This document shows, in pieces, positions 53,951 to 62,647 of a DNA stretch of 64,000 bases. The stretch's first letter is position 1; each line of letters opens with the position of its first letter. The notes below the pieces were generated by a model. The model was not told the origin of the DNA, made no database searches, and saw nothing but the letters and a program-made list of their open reading frames with translations. Source of the stretch: Rhodobacter sp. 24-YEA-8 (GTDB lineage Bacteria > Pseudomonadota > Alphaproteobacteria > Rhodobacterales > Rhodobacteraceae); NCBI RefSeq assembly GCF_900105075.1, contig NZ_FNSK01000001.1, positions 2,059,001 through 2,123,000 of the forward strand, read 5' to 3'. A program made the position numbers and the translations under genes.

Positions 53951-55096
53951 TCAGCGGAATCGCAGGTTGTCGCGGTTCAGATCAGAGATGGTCTTCGCCC
54001 CCATCAGGCGCATATCGCGGGTCAGCTCGGCCTTCATCTGGCCAAGGGCGCGTTCGATCCCCGCCTGCCCCGCCGCCGCCAGCGCGAAGAGGTAGAATCG
54101 CCCGAGCCCCACCGCCTTCGCCCCAAGGCTCAGCGCCTTCAGCACATGCGTTCCGCGCTGGATGCCGCCGTCGATCATCACATCGAGCCGGTCGCCCACC
54201 GCCTGCACCACCTCATCCAGCTGATCGAAACCGGTGCGCGAGCCGTCAAGCTGCCGCCCGCCATGGTTCGACAAAACGATCCCGGAACAGCCGATATCTG
54301 CAGCGCGGCGGGCGTCATCAGAACTCATCACGCCCTTCAGACAGAACTCTCCGCCCCATTCCTCACGCAGCTCTTCGACATCATCCCAGGTCATCGACGG
54401 GTCGAGCATCTCGGTGAAATAGCGCCCGATGGTCAGGCTGTCGCCCTTCATATCGATATGGGCATCCAGCTGCGGCAGGCTGAATTTCTCATGGGTGACA
54501 TAGTTGATCCCCCAGGCCGGTTTGATCGCGAACTGGAACATGCCGCCCAGTGTCAGCCGGAAGGGAATCGAAAATCCGGTGCGCAGATCGCGCTCGCGAT
54601 TGCCGCCGGTGATGCTGTCCACCGTCAGCATCATGACATTGATGCCGGCCTCTTTCGCCGATTGCATCATGGCGCGGTTCAGGCCCCGGTCTTTGTGGAA
54701 ATAGAACTGGTAGACCTGCGGGCTTCGATGCTTCTGGCGCAGTTCCTGCAGGGAAACGGTGCCCAGAGACGAGCATCCGAACATGGTGCCATAGGCCTCG
54801 GCCGCGGCACCGGTCGCGCGTTCGCCCCTGTGGTGAAACAGCCGCTGCAGTGCGGTCGGCGACAGATAGACCGGCAGGTCCAGCTTTTGCCCCATCACGG
54901 TGGTAGAAAGGTCAATCTCCTCGACCCCGCGCAGGACATTCGGCACCAGATCGACGCTTTCAAAGGCTGCCGTATTGCGGCGCAGCGTCACCTCATCATC
55001 GGCCGCGCCGTCAATGTAATTGAAGATCGGCCCCGGCAGGCGACGTTTCGCCAGGCGGCGGAAGTCGTGAAAATTGTGGCAATCGCTCAGACGCAT
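53951..55096 (-). CDS. lldD: FMN-dependent alpha-hydroxy-acid dehydrogenase (L-lactate dehydrogenase LldD type)
   Basis: The 381-residue flavoprotein has the family N-terminus DFRRLAKRRLPGPIFNYIDGAADDEVT, the FMN site YLSPTALQRL, VMMLTVDSITGGNRERDLR, and the active site His in GIVLSNHGGRQLDGS, then DGGIQRGTHVLKALSLGAKAVGLGR. It oxidises an L-2-hydroxy acid and passes electrons to the respiratory chain. It is last in the operon, 15 bases after a permease gene, so its substrate may be what the transporter brings in rather than lactate. Confidence 0.88.
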   Translation of the reverse strand: MRLSDCHNFHDFRRLAKRRLPGPIFNYIDGAADDEVTLRRNTAAFESVDLVPNVLRGVEEIDLSTTVMGQKLDLPVYLSPTALQRLFHHRGERATGAAAEAYGTMFGCSSLGTVSLQELRQKHRSPQVYQFYFHKDRGLNRAMMQSAKEAGINVMMLTVDSITGGNRERDLRTGFSIPFRLTLGGMFQFAIKPAWGINYVTHEKFSLPQLDAHIDMKGDSLTIGRYFTEMLDPSMTWDDVEELREEWGGEFCLKGVMSSDDARRAADIGCSGIVLSNHGGRQLDGSRTGFDQLDEVVQAVGDRLDVMIDGGIQRGTHVLKALSLGAKAVGLGRFYLFALAAAGQAGIERALGQMKAELTRDMRLMGAKTISDLNRDNLRFR

Positions 55097-55111
55097 AAGA
55101 CGGGTTCCGGT

Positions 55112-56089
55112 TCAGACGGTTGTGCGGAAATGGCGCTCTCGCCCGTAAAGCGAGACGAGCAGCAGGATGATCGCGCCGAACGCAGCCTGTACCGAGGCGG
55201 GCGAAAAGTTCAAGCCGATCAGCAAGGTGTTGATTTCGGTCAGAACCAGCACGCCGGCCAGGGTGCCGATGTAACTGCCGCGCCCGCCCACCAGGGCCGC
55301 ACCTCCGACAACGACCGCCGCGATGGTCTGGAACAGATAGGGCTGGCCGACATCACCGTAAGCAGACCCGGTAAAGCCCAGAAGAAGGATCCCCGCCAGC
55401 GCCGCGAAAAACGCCGATGCAGCAAAGGTCGAGGTCCAGACCCAGAGCGGGCTGATCAGCGCATAGGGCGCCGCGCCGGGGTTCGAGCCAAGCGCATAGA
55501 GGCGACGACCCCAGGGCGTCCGCTCCAGCACCAGCACGATCACGATGGTCATCACCAGCAATGCCGGGATCAGCGCAGGCACCGGCAACGGGCCAAAGGA
55601 TCCCCCGATCGACACGAAAGACGATACCGCTTTTGGCGCCGATCCCGTCGGGAAGCCTTTCGTCCAGATCAGCACAAGACCCTGGACAATCATGCCGATC
55701 CCCATTGTCACGATCAGCGGATGGATATTCAGCCCGCGCGACAAGGCGCCGTTCAGCGCGCCGATCAGGATGGCGAGACCAAAGACCACGATGCAAACCA
55801 GCCCGAAATGCCAGCCCTGTCCGTAAAGCTGCGCCGCCGTCACATTGGCAAAGCCGATGATGAAGGGGATCGAGAGGTCGATGCCACCAAGGATCACCAC
55901 CAGCGTCTGCCCGACCGACGCCACTGCGAGCAGCGCGGCGATGACCAGCAGTGCCCGGATTGCGAAAGGTGCGGAATAGCCCGGGATCAGGATGGTCCCG
56001 ATCAGATGCAGCAGCGCCGCAACCAGAAAGGCCCCGATGATCCGCGCCTTCATTCCGGTCAGATACTGAGCTGTGAGATACCGGCTCAT
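55112..56089 (-). CDS. ABC transporter permease, CUT2/RbsC type
   Basis: The 325-residue protein has 8-10 hydrophobic segments and the branched-chain/ribose permease pattern: TLVVILGGIDLSIPFIIGFANV, NGALSRGLNIHPLIVTMGIGMIVQGL, YALGSNPGAAPYALIS, and the ATPase-contact loop near the end (VVVGGAALVGGRGSYIGTLAGVLVLTEI). It forms the membrane channel with the other permease. Its start overlaps the stop of that gene by four bases. Confidence 0.88.
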   Translation of the reverse strand: MSRYLTAQYLTGMKARIIGAFLVAALLHLIGTILIPGYSAPFAIRALLVIAALLAVASVGQTLVVILGGIDLSIPFIIGFANVTAAQLYGQGWHFGLVCIVVFGLAILIGALNGALSRGLNIHPLIVTMGIGMIVQGLVLIWTKGFPTGSAPKAVSSFVSIGGSFGPLPVPALIPALLVMTIVIVLVLERTPWGRRLYALGSNPGAAPYALISPLWVWTSTFAASAFFAALAGILLLGFTGSAYGDVGQPYLFQTIAAVVVGGAALVGGRGSYIGTLAGVLVLTEINTLLIGLNFSPASVQAAFGAIILLLVSLYGRERHFRTTV

Positions 56090-57018
56090 GCATGGCTCCT
56101 TTTCGTGCCGCGATCCTGGAGCGCGATCAGCACGACCGCCGTGACAAGGATCGCGCCATAAGCGACCTGCAACACATAGGTCGAGACGTTGAACGCGGTC
56201 AGCAGGCTTTGCAGCAGGAAGATGTCAAAGGCGCCGATGGCCGCCCCCAGCAGACCGCCCTTGCCGCCCGCAAGGCTGACGCCGCCAAGCGCCACAGCGG
56301 CAATCGCGATCAGTGTATAATTCGCGCCCACTTTCGGATCGGCCGATCCGATCAGCGCGGTCAGCATCATCCCCGCTGCCGCCGCAAGCATGCCGGTGAT
56401 CACATAGGCCAGAAAGCGTACCAGCGAGACCGGCACCCCGGCGGTATAGGCCGCGCGGTCATCCGAGCCTACAGCCATCAGCTGGTCATGGAATGGCATA
56501 CGGCTCAGCCCCCACCACAAAAGCCCGATCACGCCCAGGGGCAGGAAACTCCAGCCCCCTGCCATAGCCTTCAGCCAGTCCGGCGCAGGGCCGACGGGCG
56601 CGGGCAGAATGGTCAGCGTCAGCCCGCCAAGGATCAGATAGGTTCCGAGCGTCGCCACAATGGGCTGTACCCGCACGATCACCGCCATGAACCCGTTGAA
56701 TGCGCCGATCAGTGCCCCGATCAGAAGCGCCGCCGGCCAGAGGATCAGGGGTGAGCTCAGCCCGTGATCAAGATAGAGCACCTTGATCACCACCGCCGAG
56801 ACCAGCGCCATCACCGGGCCGACAGAGATGTCGATGCCGCCCCGCCCGGCCAGGATCACCGGGGTCGAGGCCAGAGCCGCGCCGATCAGTGGCGCCGCCA
56901 TCCCCAGAAGCGTGCCCCAGGCCGCCGGATGAAACCGCGCCGGGTTCATCACGAGGTTGGCGACCAGCAGCACCACGAGAATGGCAATGGCGAATGTATA
57001 GCGTCCCAGCACCCGCAT
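56086..57018 (-). CDS. ABC transporter permease, CUT2/RbsC type
   Basis: The 310-residue protein resembles its neighbour: PVILAGRGGIDISVGPVMALVSAVVIK, GFMAVIVRVQPIVATLGTYLILGGL, and IAAVALGGVSLAGGKGGLLGAAIGAFDIF. Two different permeases suggest a heterodimeric channel. Its start shares one base with the ATPase stop and its end overlaps the next permease, so the four transport genes are tightly coupled. Confidence 0.87.
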   Translation of the reverse strand: MRVLGRYTFAIAILVVLLVANLVMNPARFHPAAWGTLLGMAAPLIGAALASTPVILAGRGGIDISVGPVMALVSAVVIKVLYLDHGLSSPLILWPAALLIGALIGAFNGFMAVIVRVQPIVATLGTYLILGGLTLTILPAPVGPAPDWLKAMAGGWSFLPLGVIGLLWWGLSRMPFHDQLMAVGSDDRAAYTAGVPVSLVRFLAYVITGMLAAAAGMMLTALIGSADPKVGANYTLIAIAAVALGGVSLAGGKGGLLGAAIGAFDIFLLQSLLTAFNVSTYVLQVAYGAILVTAVVLIALQDRGTKRSHA

Positions 57019-57737
57019 CAGCCTGCCCTCCCGAACATGGCGGCAATCACCTGATCGGTCTGCATCGCCTCTCCTGACAATTCCGCAGCCAGACTATGGT
57101 CGCGAAAGACCAGGACGCGGTGAGACATAGCAAGGATCTCTTCGATCTCGGAGGAGAGGATCACCAGCACCATCCCCTCGCCTGCCAGATCGCGGAACAG
57201 ATCATACAGCAGGTGCCGCGTCGCCACATCGACACCGCGCGTCGGGTCGTTCAGCAAGAGAACCTCCGGCTCGCGCGCCAGAGCCCGCGCCAGCAGCACC
57301 TTTTGCTGATTGCCGCCTGACAGCGCGGTGATCGGCGCTTCGGGCGATGGCGCCCTGATCTGCAACCGTTCGCGCCAGATCTCATACCGGGCGCGGCGCG
57401 CTGCGGGTGAGATCAGCGGGCCGCGCCGGTCACGCCCGGCGGTGGCAATCGCGAAATTGTCGAGGATCGAGAGGCCGGGGAAAATCCCCGTCGCGCGGCG
57501 GTCACGCGGTACATAGACGATGCGGGCCCGTTCAGCGTCACGGAAGCTGCCGATCCGTGCGCCATTCAGCGCGACTTCGCCGCCGGTCTTCCCCAGCCCC
57601 GTCAGGCTGCGCAAAAAGGTGTCCTGACCGTGGCCATCGAGACCCGCGAGGCCAAGGATCTCGCCAGCGCCGATGGTCGCCGAAAAGGCGCGCGCGCCCG
57701 GGCGCAGGGTCAGGCCGGTTGCCCTCAGATCAGCCAT
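57018..57737 (-). CDS. ABC transporter ATPase, equivalent to the C-terminal half of RbsA
   Basis: The 239-residue protein has a weak Walker A (GLAGLDGHGQDTF), a good signature LSGGNQQKVLLARAL, and Walker B VLLLNDPTRGVDVATR, in which Asp replaces the usual Glu. SSEIEEIL is in the switch position. These are traits of the second nucleotide-binding domain of ribose-type ATPases, here a separate protein. It overlaps the first ATPase gene by eight bases and the permease by one. Confidence 0.85.
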   Translation of the reverse strand: MADLRATGLTLRPGARAFSATIGAGEILGLAGLDGHGQDTFLRSLTGLGKTGGEVALNGARIGSFRDAERARIVYVPRDRRATGIFPGLSILDNFAIATAGRDRRGPLISPAARRARYEIWRERLQIRAPSPEAPITALSGGNQQKVLLARALAREPEVLLLNDPTRGVDVATRHLLYDLFRDLAGEGMVLVILSSEIEEILAMSHRVLVFRDHSLAAELSGEAMQTDQVIAAMFGRAG

Positions 57738-58458
57738 GACGGCCTCCTTCCGGCGCCATCAGGCTCAAAAGCTCTGAGGGCGTCGCGTCAGCGCGCGGGC
57801 CGGAACGCACGACCTGCCCCGAACGCAGCACGGAAATATCATCAGACAGTGCCATGACCTCATCCATCCGATGGGTGATGAACAGAAGCGTCGCGCCCGA
57901 AGCCGCGCTGCGCTTCATGAAGGCGAAGACGGAATCGCGGTCGGCAAAATCAAGCGCGGCGGTGATCTCATCAAGGATCAGCACCTTTGGCGCGCGCGCA
58001 ACGGCACGGGCGAGCACCACCAGCTGCTGCGCCGCCAGTGGCAGCGCGCCCGCCAGCGCCTCGGGGTCGATCTTTGTGCAGGCAAAGCGCGACAACACCT
58101 CTGCCGACCGGGCGGCACGGCCCGACCGTGGGATATGGCGACGGAAAAACCCGTCAAGACCCAGCAGGATATTGTCTTTGACCGACCGGTCCGGCGCGAT
58201 CAGGACCTCCTGGAAAGCGGTGGCAAAACCGGCCTCGCGAAAACCGGCGGGGCTGCGGGCCGTGATCTCGCGCCCCTCCATCCGGATCGTGCCACTGTCG
58301 GGGGCCACGATGCCAGAAAGCAGTTTCACAAGCGTCGATTTCCCCGAGCCGTTCTCGCCGAGAATCGTGTGGATGGTGCCGGGGCGGAAGGTGATTGTGG
58401 CCCCGCTCAGCGCCAGCGTCTCGCCATAGCGCTTTGTCAGGCCGGAAATCTCCAGCAT
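57730..58458 (-). CDS. ABC transporter ATPase, equivalent to the N-terminal half of RbsA
   Basis: The 242-residue protein has an intact Walker A (GENGSGKSTLVKLLSG), a degenerate signature (LPLAAQQLVVLARAV in place of LSxGxxQ), Walker B VLILDEITAALD and the switch FITHRMDEV. It complements the next gene, whose Walker A is weak but signature is good. The pair therefore reconstitutes a ribose-type double ATPase from two chains. It lies 58 bases after the binding-protein gene. Confidence 0.85.
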   Translation of the reverse strand: MLEISGLTKRYGETLALSGATITFRPGTIHTILGENGSGKSTLVKLLSGIVAPDSGTIRMEGREITARSPAGFREAGFATAFQEVLIAPDRSVKDNILLGLDGFFRRHIPRSGRAARSAEVLSRFACTKIDPEALAGALPLAAQQLVVLARAVARAPKVLILDEITAALDFADRDSVFAFMKRSAASGATLLFITHRMDEVMALSDDISVLRSGQVVRSGPRADATPSELLSLMAPEGGRHG

Positions 58459-58516
58459 GGTCCTGTCTTTCTTTTGACCGCGCGCCCGTCATCGGACGCG
58501 CGGCTTGATGGCGGGA

Positions 58517-59704
58517 TCAGTTGGCGCAGGCGCCGGGGGTCTTCGCGTAATCCCAGGCCGGGCTCGGGGCGGGATTCGTGAAATAGGCATCAAGCCAGTC
58601 TTCCGGCATCGGATCGGTCGGCGGCACCGGGAAAACCGACACCGCGTCGGGCGTCATGCAATCCTGGTACCAGGTCGCCAGATCCGCCTCATGCACCGGC
58701 GGCAGCGGGATCATCAGCGTGTTCAGGACCGGCTTTTGCCCATCCATGATCCGCGCGGCGGTGCGGTAAAGCGTCTGCGCCGTCCAGCCCGGCAGAACGG
58801 CATGGCCCTCGAAGCGAAAACCCTCGGGGCTGGCCTTCCAGTAGCCAAGCGCATCCCCGGTGATGGATGCCGTGATCACCGGCACCGGGCGACCCGCTTC
58901 GGCAAAGGCCTCGGCGATCACGCGGCTTTCAGACCCCGCCGACCAGACGGCGTCAATCGGTGCCGGATTGGTGGCAAGCGTTTGCAGCACAACGGTTTTG
59001 GTGACATTCGCCGTCCAGTCGCCATTGACGACGCGGGCGATTTTCAGGTTCGGATGCAATGCCATGGCGGCATCGGCGCCGGCACGTTCCTGCGCCACAA
59101 TCGGGTGGCCGGCAATGCCTTCAACGATCAGCACATTGCCGCCCTCGGGCAGCGCGCGGCCGATCGCATCCATCATCTCATAGCCCCAGCGGGAATAGTT
59201 GCTGTCGACATTCACCGCGGACGGCGCCGTGACCGACCCCGCCGCCGTCACAAAGGGGATGCCCGCCGCTGCTGCCGCCGCAATCGCCTCATCAAGCCCC
59301 GTGGCCGAGCCCGGGATCGAGGTGATTACGCCGCAGTCCTTATCAATGAAAGCGCGGATCTGGCTGATCTGCTGGCCGACATCGCCATTGGAATCCGAGA
59401 TCTCGAAATCCGAGACCACGCCTTCGGCAATCAGCCCGTCCACGAGGCGCTTCAGCTCATTGGTGACCGAAACGCGCCAGGGATTACCCTGGTAGCTTTC
59501 GGAATGGCACCATTTGTAAGGCTTTGCTTTCGGTGTGAAATCCGCGAGCGGCGCGGTGGCGATGGCCTGGGGCGCGCCCTCATATTGCGACTTCAGCCCC
59601 TCGGGCAAAGCCGCGATTGCCTCTTCCACCGATTGCGCGAATACCGGCATCGCAAATGCCGTCAGTGCTGTCGCAGCGCAGAGCCGCGCCATTCTCTTCG
59701 TCAT
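58517..59704 (-). CDS. Periplasmic sugar-type substrate-binding protein (peripla_BP_4 type)
   Basis: The 395-residue protein has a signal peptide (RLCAATALTAFAMPVFA, cleavage after VFA-Q). It has a type I periplasmic-binding fold with SDSNGDVGQQISQIRAFIDKDCGVI, GIPFVTAAGSV, NVLIVEGIAGHPIVAQERAGADAAM and DAVWSAGSES. It delivers an unknown ligand to the CUT2 transporter encoded downstream. GGAGGAGG lies before the ATG. A C-terminal tail of about 80 residues with two cysteines exceeds the common length of about 315-330. Confidence 0.86.
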   Translation of the reverse strand: MTKRMARLCAATALTAFAMPVFAQSVEEAIAALPEGLKSQYEGAPQAIATAPLADFTPKAKPYKWCHSESYQGNPWRVSVTNELKRLVDGLIAEGVVSDFEISDSNGDVGQQISQIRAFIDKDCGVITSIPGSATGLDEAIAAAAAAGIPFVTAAGSVTAPSAVNVDSNYSRWGYEMMDAIGRALPEGGNVLIVEGIAGHPIVAQERAGADAAMALHPNLKIARVVNGDWTANVTKTVVLQTLATNPAPIDAVWSAGSESRVIAEAFAEAGRPVPVITASITGDALGYWKASPEGFRFEGHAVLPGWTAQTLYRTAARIMDGQKPVLNTLMIPLPPVHEADLATWYQDCMTPDAVSVFPVPPTDPMPEDWLDAYFTNPAPSPAWDYAKTPGACAN

Positions 59705-59771
59705 CGGGTTCCTCCTCCCTGAATTACGCCGGCCGGATTGTGTTTTCCGGCGCAGCGGTGATCTCTCCCCG

Positions 59772-60896
59772 TCAGAAACTCTCCCGGAACAACCGGTTGA
59801 TATCTGCGATCACCGGGCCGGCGCTCTCTCGTGCGGCCAACCCTTCGGTGATGCGGGTCGATGCGGCGTGCTGGAATGCCATATAGCCGTCATGTCGCGG
59901 TCGGACCCAGGCGCCTTCCAGCGTGGCCCGGGTCGCACGGTAGAAATCCGAACTGGCGGCATTGACCGTTTCGTCCTGCCAGGCCCCGGCATGACCGGGC
60001 TGGCCGCCAGAGGCCGCGAAAGCCCCCCTTTGAACAGCATCCGAGGCGATCCAGAACGCGAAATCCACTGCCGCATCCCGCGCCCCGGAAAAGGCCGAAA
60101 CCGCGATCCCGGTGCCGCCAAGCGCAGAGCCGACCGGGCCTTTTGCGCCCGCCACCGGCATATCAGCAAAGCGGATCAGCCTCGGGCGGAAACCGGGAAT
60201 GGCATAATTGACATAGCCATAGATCAGCGGTGCCACCGCTATCCGGCTTTCAGGCCGCGCCATTTCCTCGAAAACCGCAATCGGGTCCTGGCCCGAACAG
60301 GCCGGGTCGACCAGATCTGCGATCTCGCGCAGCATCTCCCAGACCCTGGCGCCGGTTGCGGGGGGGATGATCTCTTCCCCTGTCACCTGGCAGGGCGAGC
60401 CGATATTGCCTGCCAGCGTGTAAAGCGACATCAGCGAATGCGGCGGGCGAAGCGGCAATGCCACCCTGCCATCTTTCGCCAGCGCCACCACCTCGGCCCA
60501 GCTGGCGGGAGGCGCGTCGATCAGATCCGGGCGCCAGGCCAGCACCTGGGTCGCGGCATCTATCGGAAAGGCCCATTGCCGGCCCTGCCAGGTGTAGCTT
60601 GGAAAGCTTGCGCCCACAGAACCGGCCGCCAGCGCGGCAAGATCGGCCTCGCGCCCGGGGATATCCAGGGGCGCGAGACAATTCTCGCGGGTGATCTGGC
60701 CGACATGCGGATGGTCAATCACGATCAGATCATAGGCGCGGGCAAGGTCTTCGACAGGATAGCTTTCGAAATCCTGGAGCGAGCGCTTTTCCCAGGTGAT
60801 TTCGACGCCCCGCTCTGCTGCCCAGATCGCCGAGCAGGCGACCATCGGATCATAGCCGCGCGGATGGCTCCAGGTCATGCCTTTCAGCTTAATCAC
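59772..60896 (-). CDS. Solute-binding-like protein without signal peptide
   Basis: The 374-residue protein resembles family 1 extracellular solute-binding proteins (LDIPGREADLAALAAGSVGASFPSYTWQGRQWAFPIDAATQVLAWRPDL, RAFYDAL-like C-terminal region). It begins MIKLKGMTWSHPRGYDPMVA and has no signal sequence, so it should stay in the cytoplasm. Its GTG start overlaps the CoA-transferase stop (GTGA). The tight coupling suggests it handles or senses the same substrate as that enzyme. I know of no function for such proteins; a normal exported binding protein lies next in the operon. Confidence 0.7.
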   Translation of the reverse strand: MIKLKGMTWSHPRGYDPMVACSAIWAAERGVEITWEKRSLQDFESYPVEDLARAYDLIVIDHPHVGQITRENCLAPLDIPGREADLAALAAGSVGASFPSYTWQGRQWAFPIDAATQVLAWRPDLIDAPPASWAEVVALAKDGRVALPLRPPHSLMSLYTLAGNIGSPCQVTGEEIIPPATGARVWEMLREIADLVDPACSGQDPIAVFEEMARPESRIAVAPLIYGYVNYAIPGFRPRLIRFADMPVAGAKGPVGSALGGTGIAVSAFSGARDAAVDFAFWIASDAVQRGAFAASGGQPGHAGAWQDETVNAASSDFYRATRATLEGAWVRPRHDGYMAFQHAASTRITEGLAARESAGPVIADINRLFRESF

Positions 60897-62056
60897 AGGC
60901 CGAACTCCTTACGGATGGCGGCGGAATGGGCGCCGATCAGCGGGGCCGCACCGGGTTTCGCGGGCCGATGCCCGTTCAGCCGCATCGGCAGGCGGGTCGT
61001 CTCGATGGACACGCCATCTTCGCGGGTCACGGTGTGCAGCATGTCCAGCACCGCCATCCCCTCGGAGGCCAGCAATTCCGGCCAGTCGAGCACTTTGGCG
61101 CACCAGATATCGGCCGGCTCCAGCACCGAAAGCCAGTGATCGACGCTTGCGGTCGCCACCTTGTCGGATATCAGCCGCTTGATCGTATCGCGCTGCGAGA
61201 AGGCGAGTTTTGGGTCATCACGGTAAGGCGCGAGGCTGTCGATCCCCATCAGGTCAGCCAGCCGCGCGATGGGCGTCATCGCAATCGCCAGCCAGCCATC
61301 TTTTGCCTCATAAACCCCGTAAGGCGCCGAGAGATAAGCATGGGCCGAACGGAATTCTGACCGTTTCGGCACCCGGCGACCATCGTTCAGATGAGTCGTC
61401 AGCACCTCGAACTGAAAGTCGATCAGCGCCTCCATCAGCGAGGTCTGGACATGCATTCCCTTGCCGGTGATGCCCTTCCTGACAAGCCCGGCAAGAATGC
61501 CCTGGCAGCAGGCCGCGCCCGCCAGCATATCCGCCACCGCAAGGCCAAAGGGCACCGGCCCCTGCCCTTCATCGCCATTGAGCCACATCAGCCCCGACCG
61601 CGCCTGCGCCAGCAGGTCCTGGCCCGGACGCATTACCCAGGGGCCCTCATCGCCATAGCCCGAGATCGAAGCATAGACGAGCGCCGGATTGATCGCACGC
61701 ACCGCGTCATAATCAAGGCCGAGACGCTCGATCACGCCGGGGCGGAAATTCTGGATCAGCACATCGGCCTTGCCGATGAGTTTCCGTAGCGCCTCCAGAT
61801 CGGCGGGATCTTTCATATTGATCGCAAGGCTTTCCTTGCCGCGATTGATCGCGTGGAAAATCGTCGAATCACCGCCGATCTCGGTATCCGACAGATAGAG
61901 CCGGCGCGACAGATCGCCACCATCGGGTCGCTCGATCTTGATCACCCGCGCGCCCAGATCCGCCAGCCTGAGCGAGCAATAGGGGCCAGAGAGGAACTGG
62001 CTCATATCCAGCACGACAAGCCCCTCAAGAGGCAGCGTCACGGTTTCGGTCGTCAT
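60893..62056 (-). CDS. CaiB/BaiF-family (type III) CoA-transferase
   Basis: The 387-residue enzyme moves CoA between organic acids. It has the family motifs GLVVLDMSQFLSGPYCSLRLADLGARVIKIERP, NRGKESLAINMKDP and IQNFRPGVIERLGLDYD, and the catalytic Asp147 in MRPGQDLLAQARSGLM. The start MTTETVTL has GGAG six bases upstream. It is first in the eight-gene operon that ends with the lldD-like gene. The acid it activates is unknown; lldD and the lactonase suggest a hydroxy acid or sugar acid. Confidence 0.9.
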   Translation of the reverse strand: MTTETVTLPLEGLVVLDMSQFLSGPYCSLRLADLGARVIKIERPDGGDLSRRLYLSDTEIGGDSTIFHAINRGKESLAINMKDPADLEALRKLIGKADVLIQNFRPGVIERLGLDYDAVRAINPALVYASISGYGDEGPWVMRPGQDLLAQARSGLMWLNGDEGQGPVPFGLAVADMLAGAACCQGILAGLVRKGITGKGMHVQTSLMEALIDFQFEVLTTHLNDGRRVPKRSEFRSAHAYLSAPYGVYEAKDGWLAIAMTPIARLADLMGIDSLAPYRDDPKLAFSQRDTIKRLISDKVATASVDHWLSVLEPADIWCAKVLDWPELLASEGMAVLDMLHTVTREDGVSIETTRLPMRLNGHRPAKPGAAPLIGAHSAAIRKEFGL

Positions 62057-62647
62057 GGATTCTCCCCCCTGCCGCGCCCCTCCCAAAGGCACTTGGCATT
62101 TCGTATGTGAAGGATAATTTCATTTATGGAACATTACTGCAAGCCTGAAAACGCCCCACTCGGCAAACGCACCCCGAAAGACCCTGCAAAAAGCGCCTGG
62201 AATGGCTGCGGAAAATGCACGCGAATGCCCTTCCTGACTGTCCCCTGAAGCTGTCTCATCAACAGCGACAGGAGAGCCCGGGGGGCTGGGATTACGGTCG
62301 GGATGGTGCCGCGTCTGGCGGTGACCCGCGACGATGCCGGGCCTTATATGCTATTGTGCAATCATGACGCCCGCGACGTGACTGGCACCGCGGGTTCGGG
62401 ATCTGCTGTAATGAAACAGTCAGCCGCATCCTGACCCGGGCTGCGCTCTGGTGGTGAGGCTGCGGGCTCTGACTGCACCGCTCCGGCATCACTTTGCCGC
62501 AGGAGGGCGAGGCGGGGCGTAAGAAATCAACGCCCCCCTTCGCCCCTCCAAAGCGGGCTCCTGCAAAAAAAGCGGCCCCCGGGCCGATGCCGCAGGCCAT
62601 CAGGGCCTTCCGGCCTTATGCTTTTGGCCGGTATGCTGGGATCAAGG
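62057..62647. other. Intergenic region between CoA-transferase and iclR genes
   Basis: No gene is supported in these 591 bases. The left end (62098-62135) is AT-rich and probably holds the operon promoter and an IclR-type dyad. The rest is GC-rich, with no recognisable coding sequence or repeat. Confidence 0.5.
62118..62131. promoter_or_regulatory. IclR-type dyad TTTCAT-TT-ATGGAA before the CoA-transferase operon
   Basis: The arms pair at five of six positions and lie about 62 bases before the operon start. A related string (TTTTAA-AT-ATGGAA, 63498-63511) lies between iclR and the lactonase gene, sharing ATGGAA. This is expected if one IclR regulator controls both sides. Confidence 0.4.

Noticed and set aside
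54146-56161. 671-codon frame antisense to lldD and a permease
   Set aside because: Low-complexity charged peptide spanning two real genes on the other strand; typical of GC-rich shadow frames.
59535-61139. 534-codon frame on the plus strand opposite the binding-protein and CoA-transferase genes
   Set aside because: It crosses gene boundaries of three supported minus-strand genes and has no recognisable domain.
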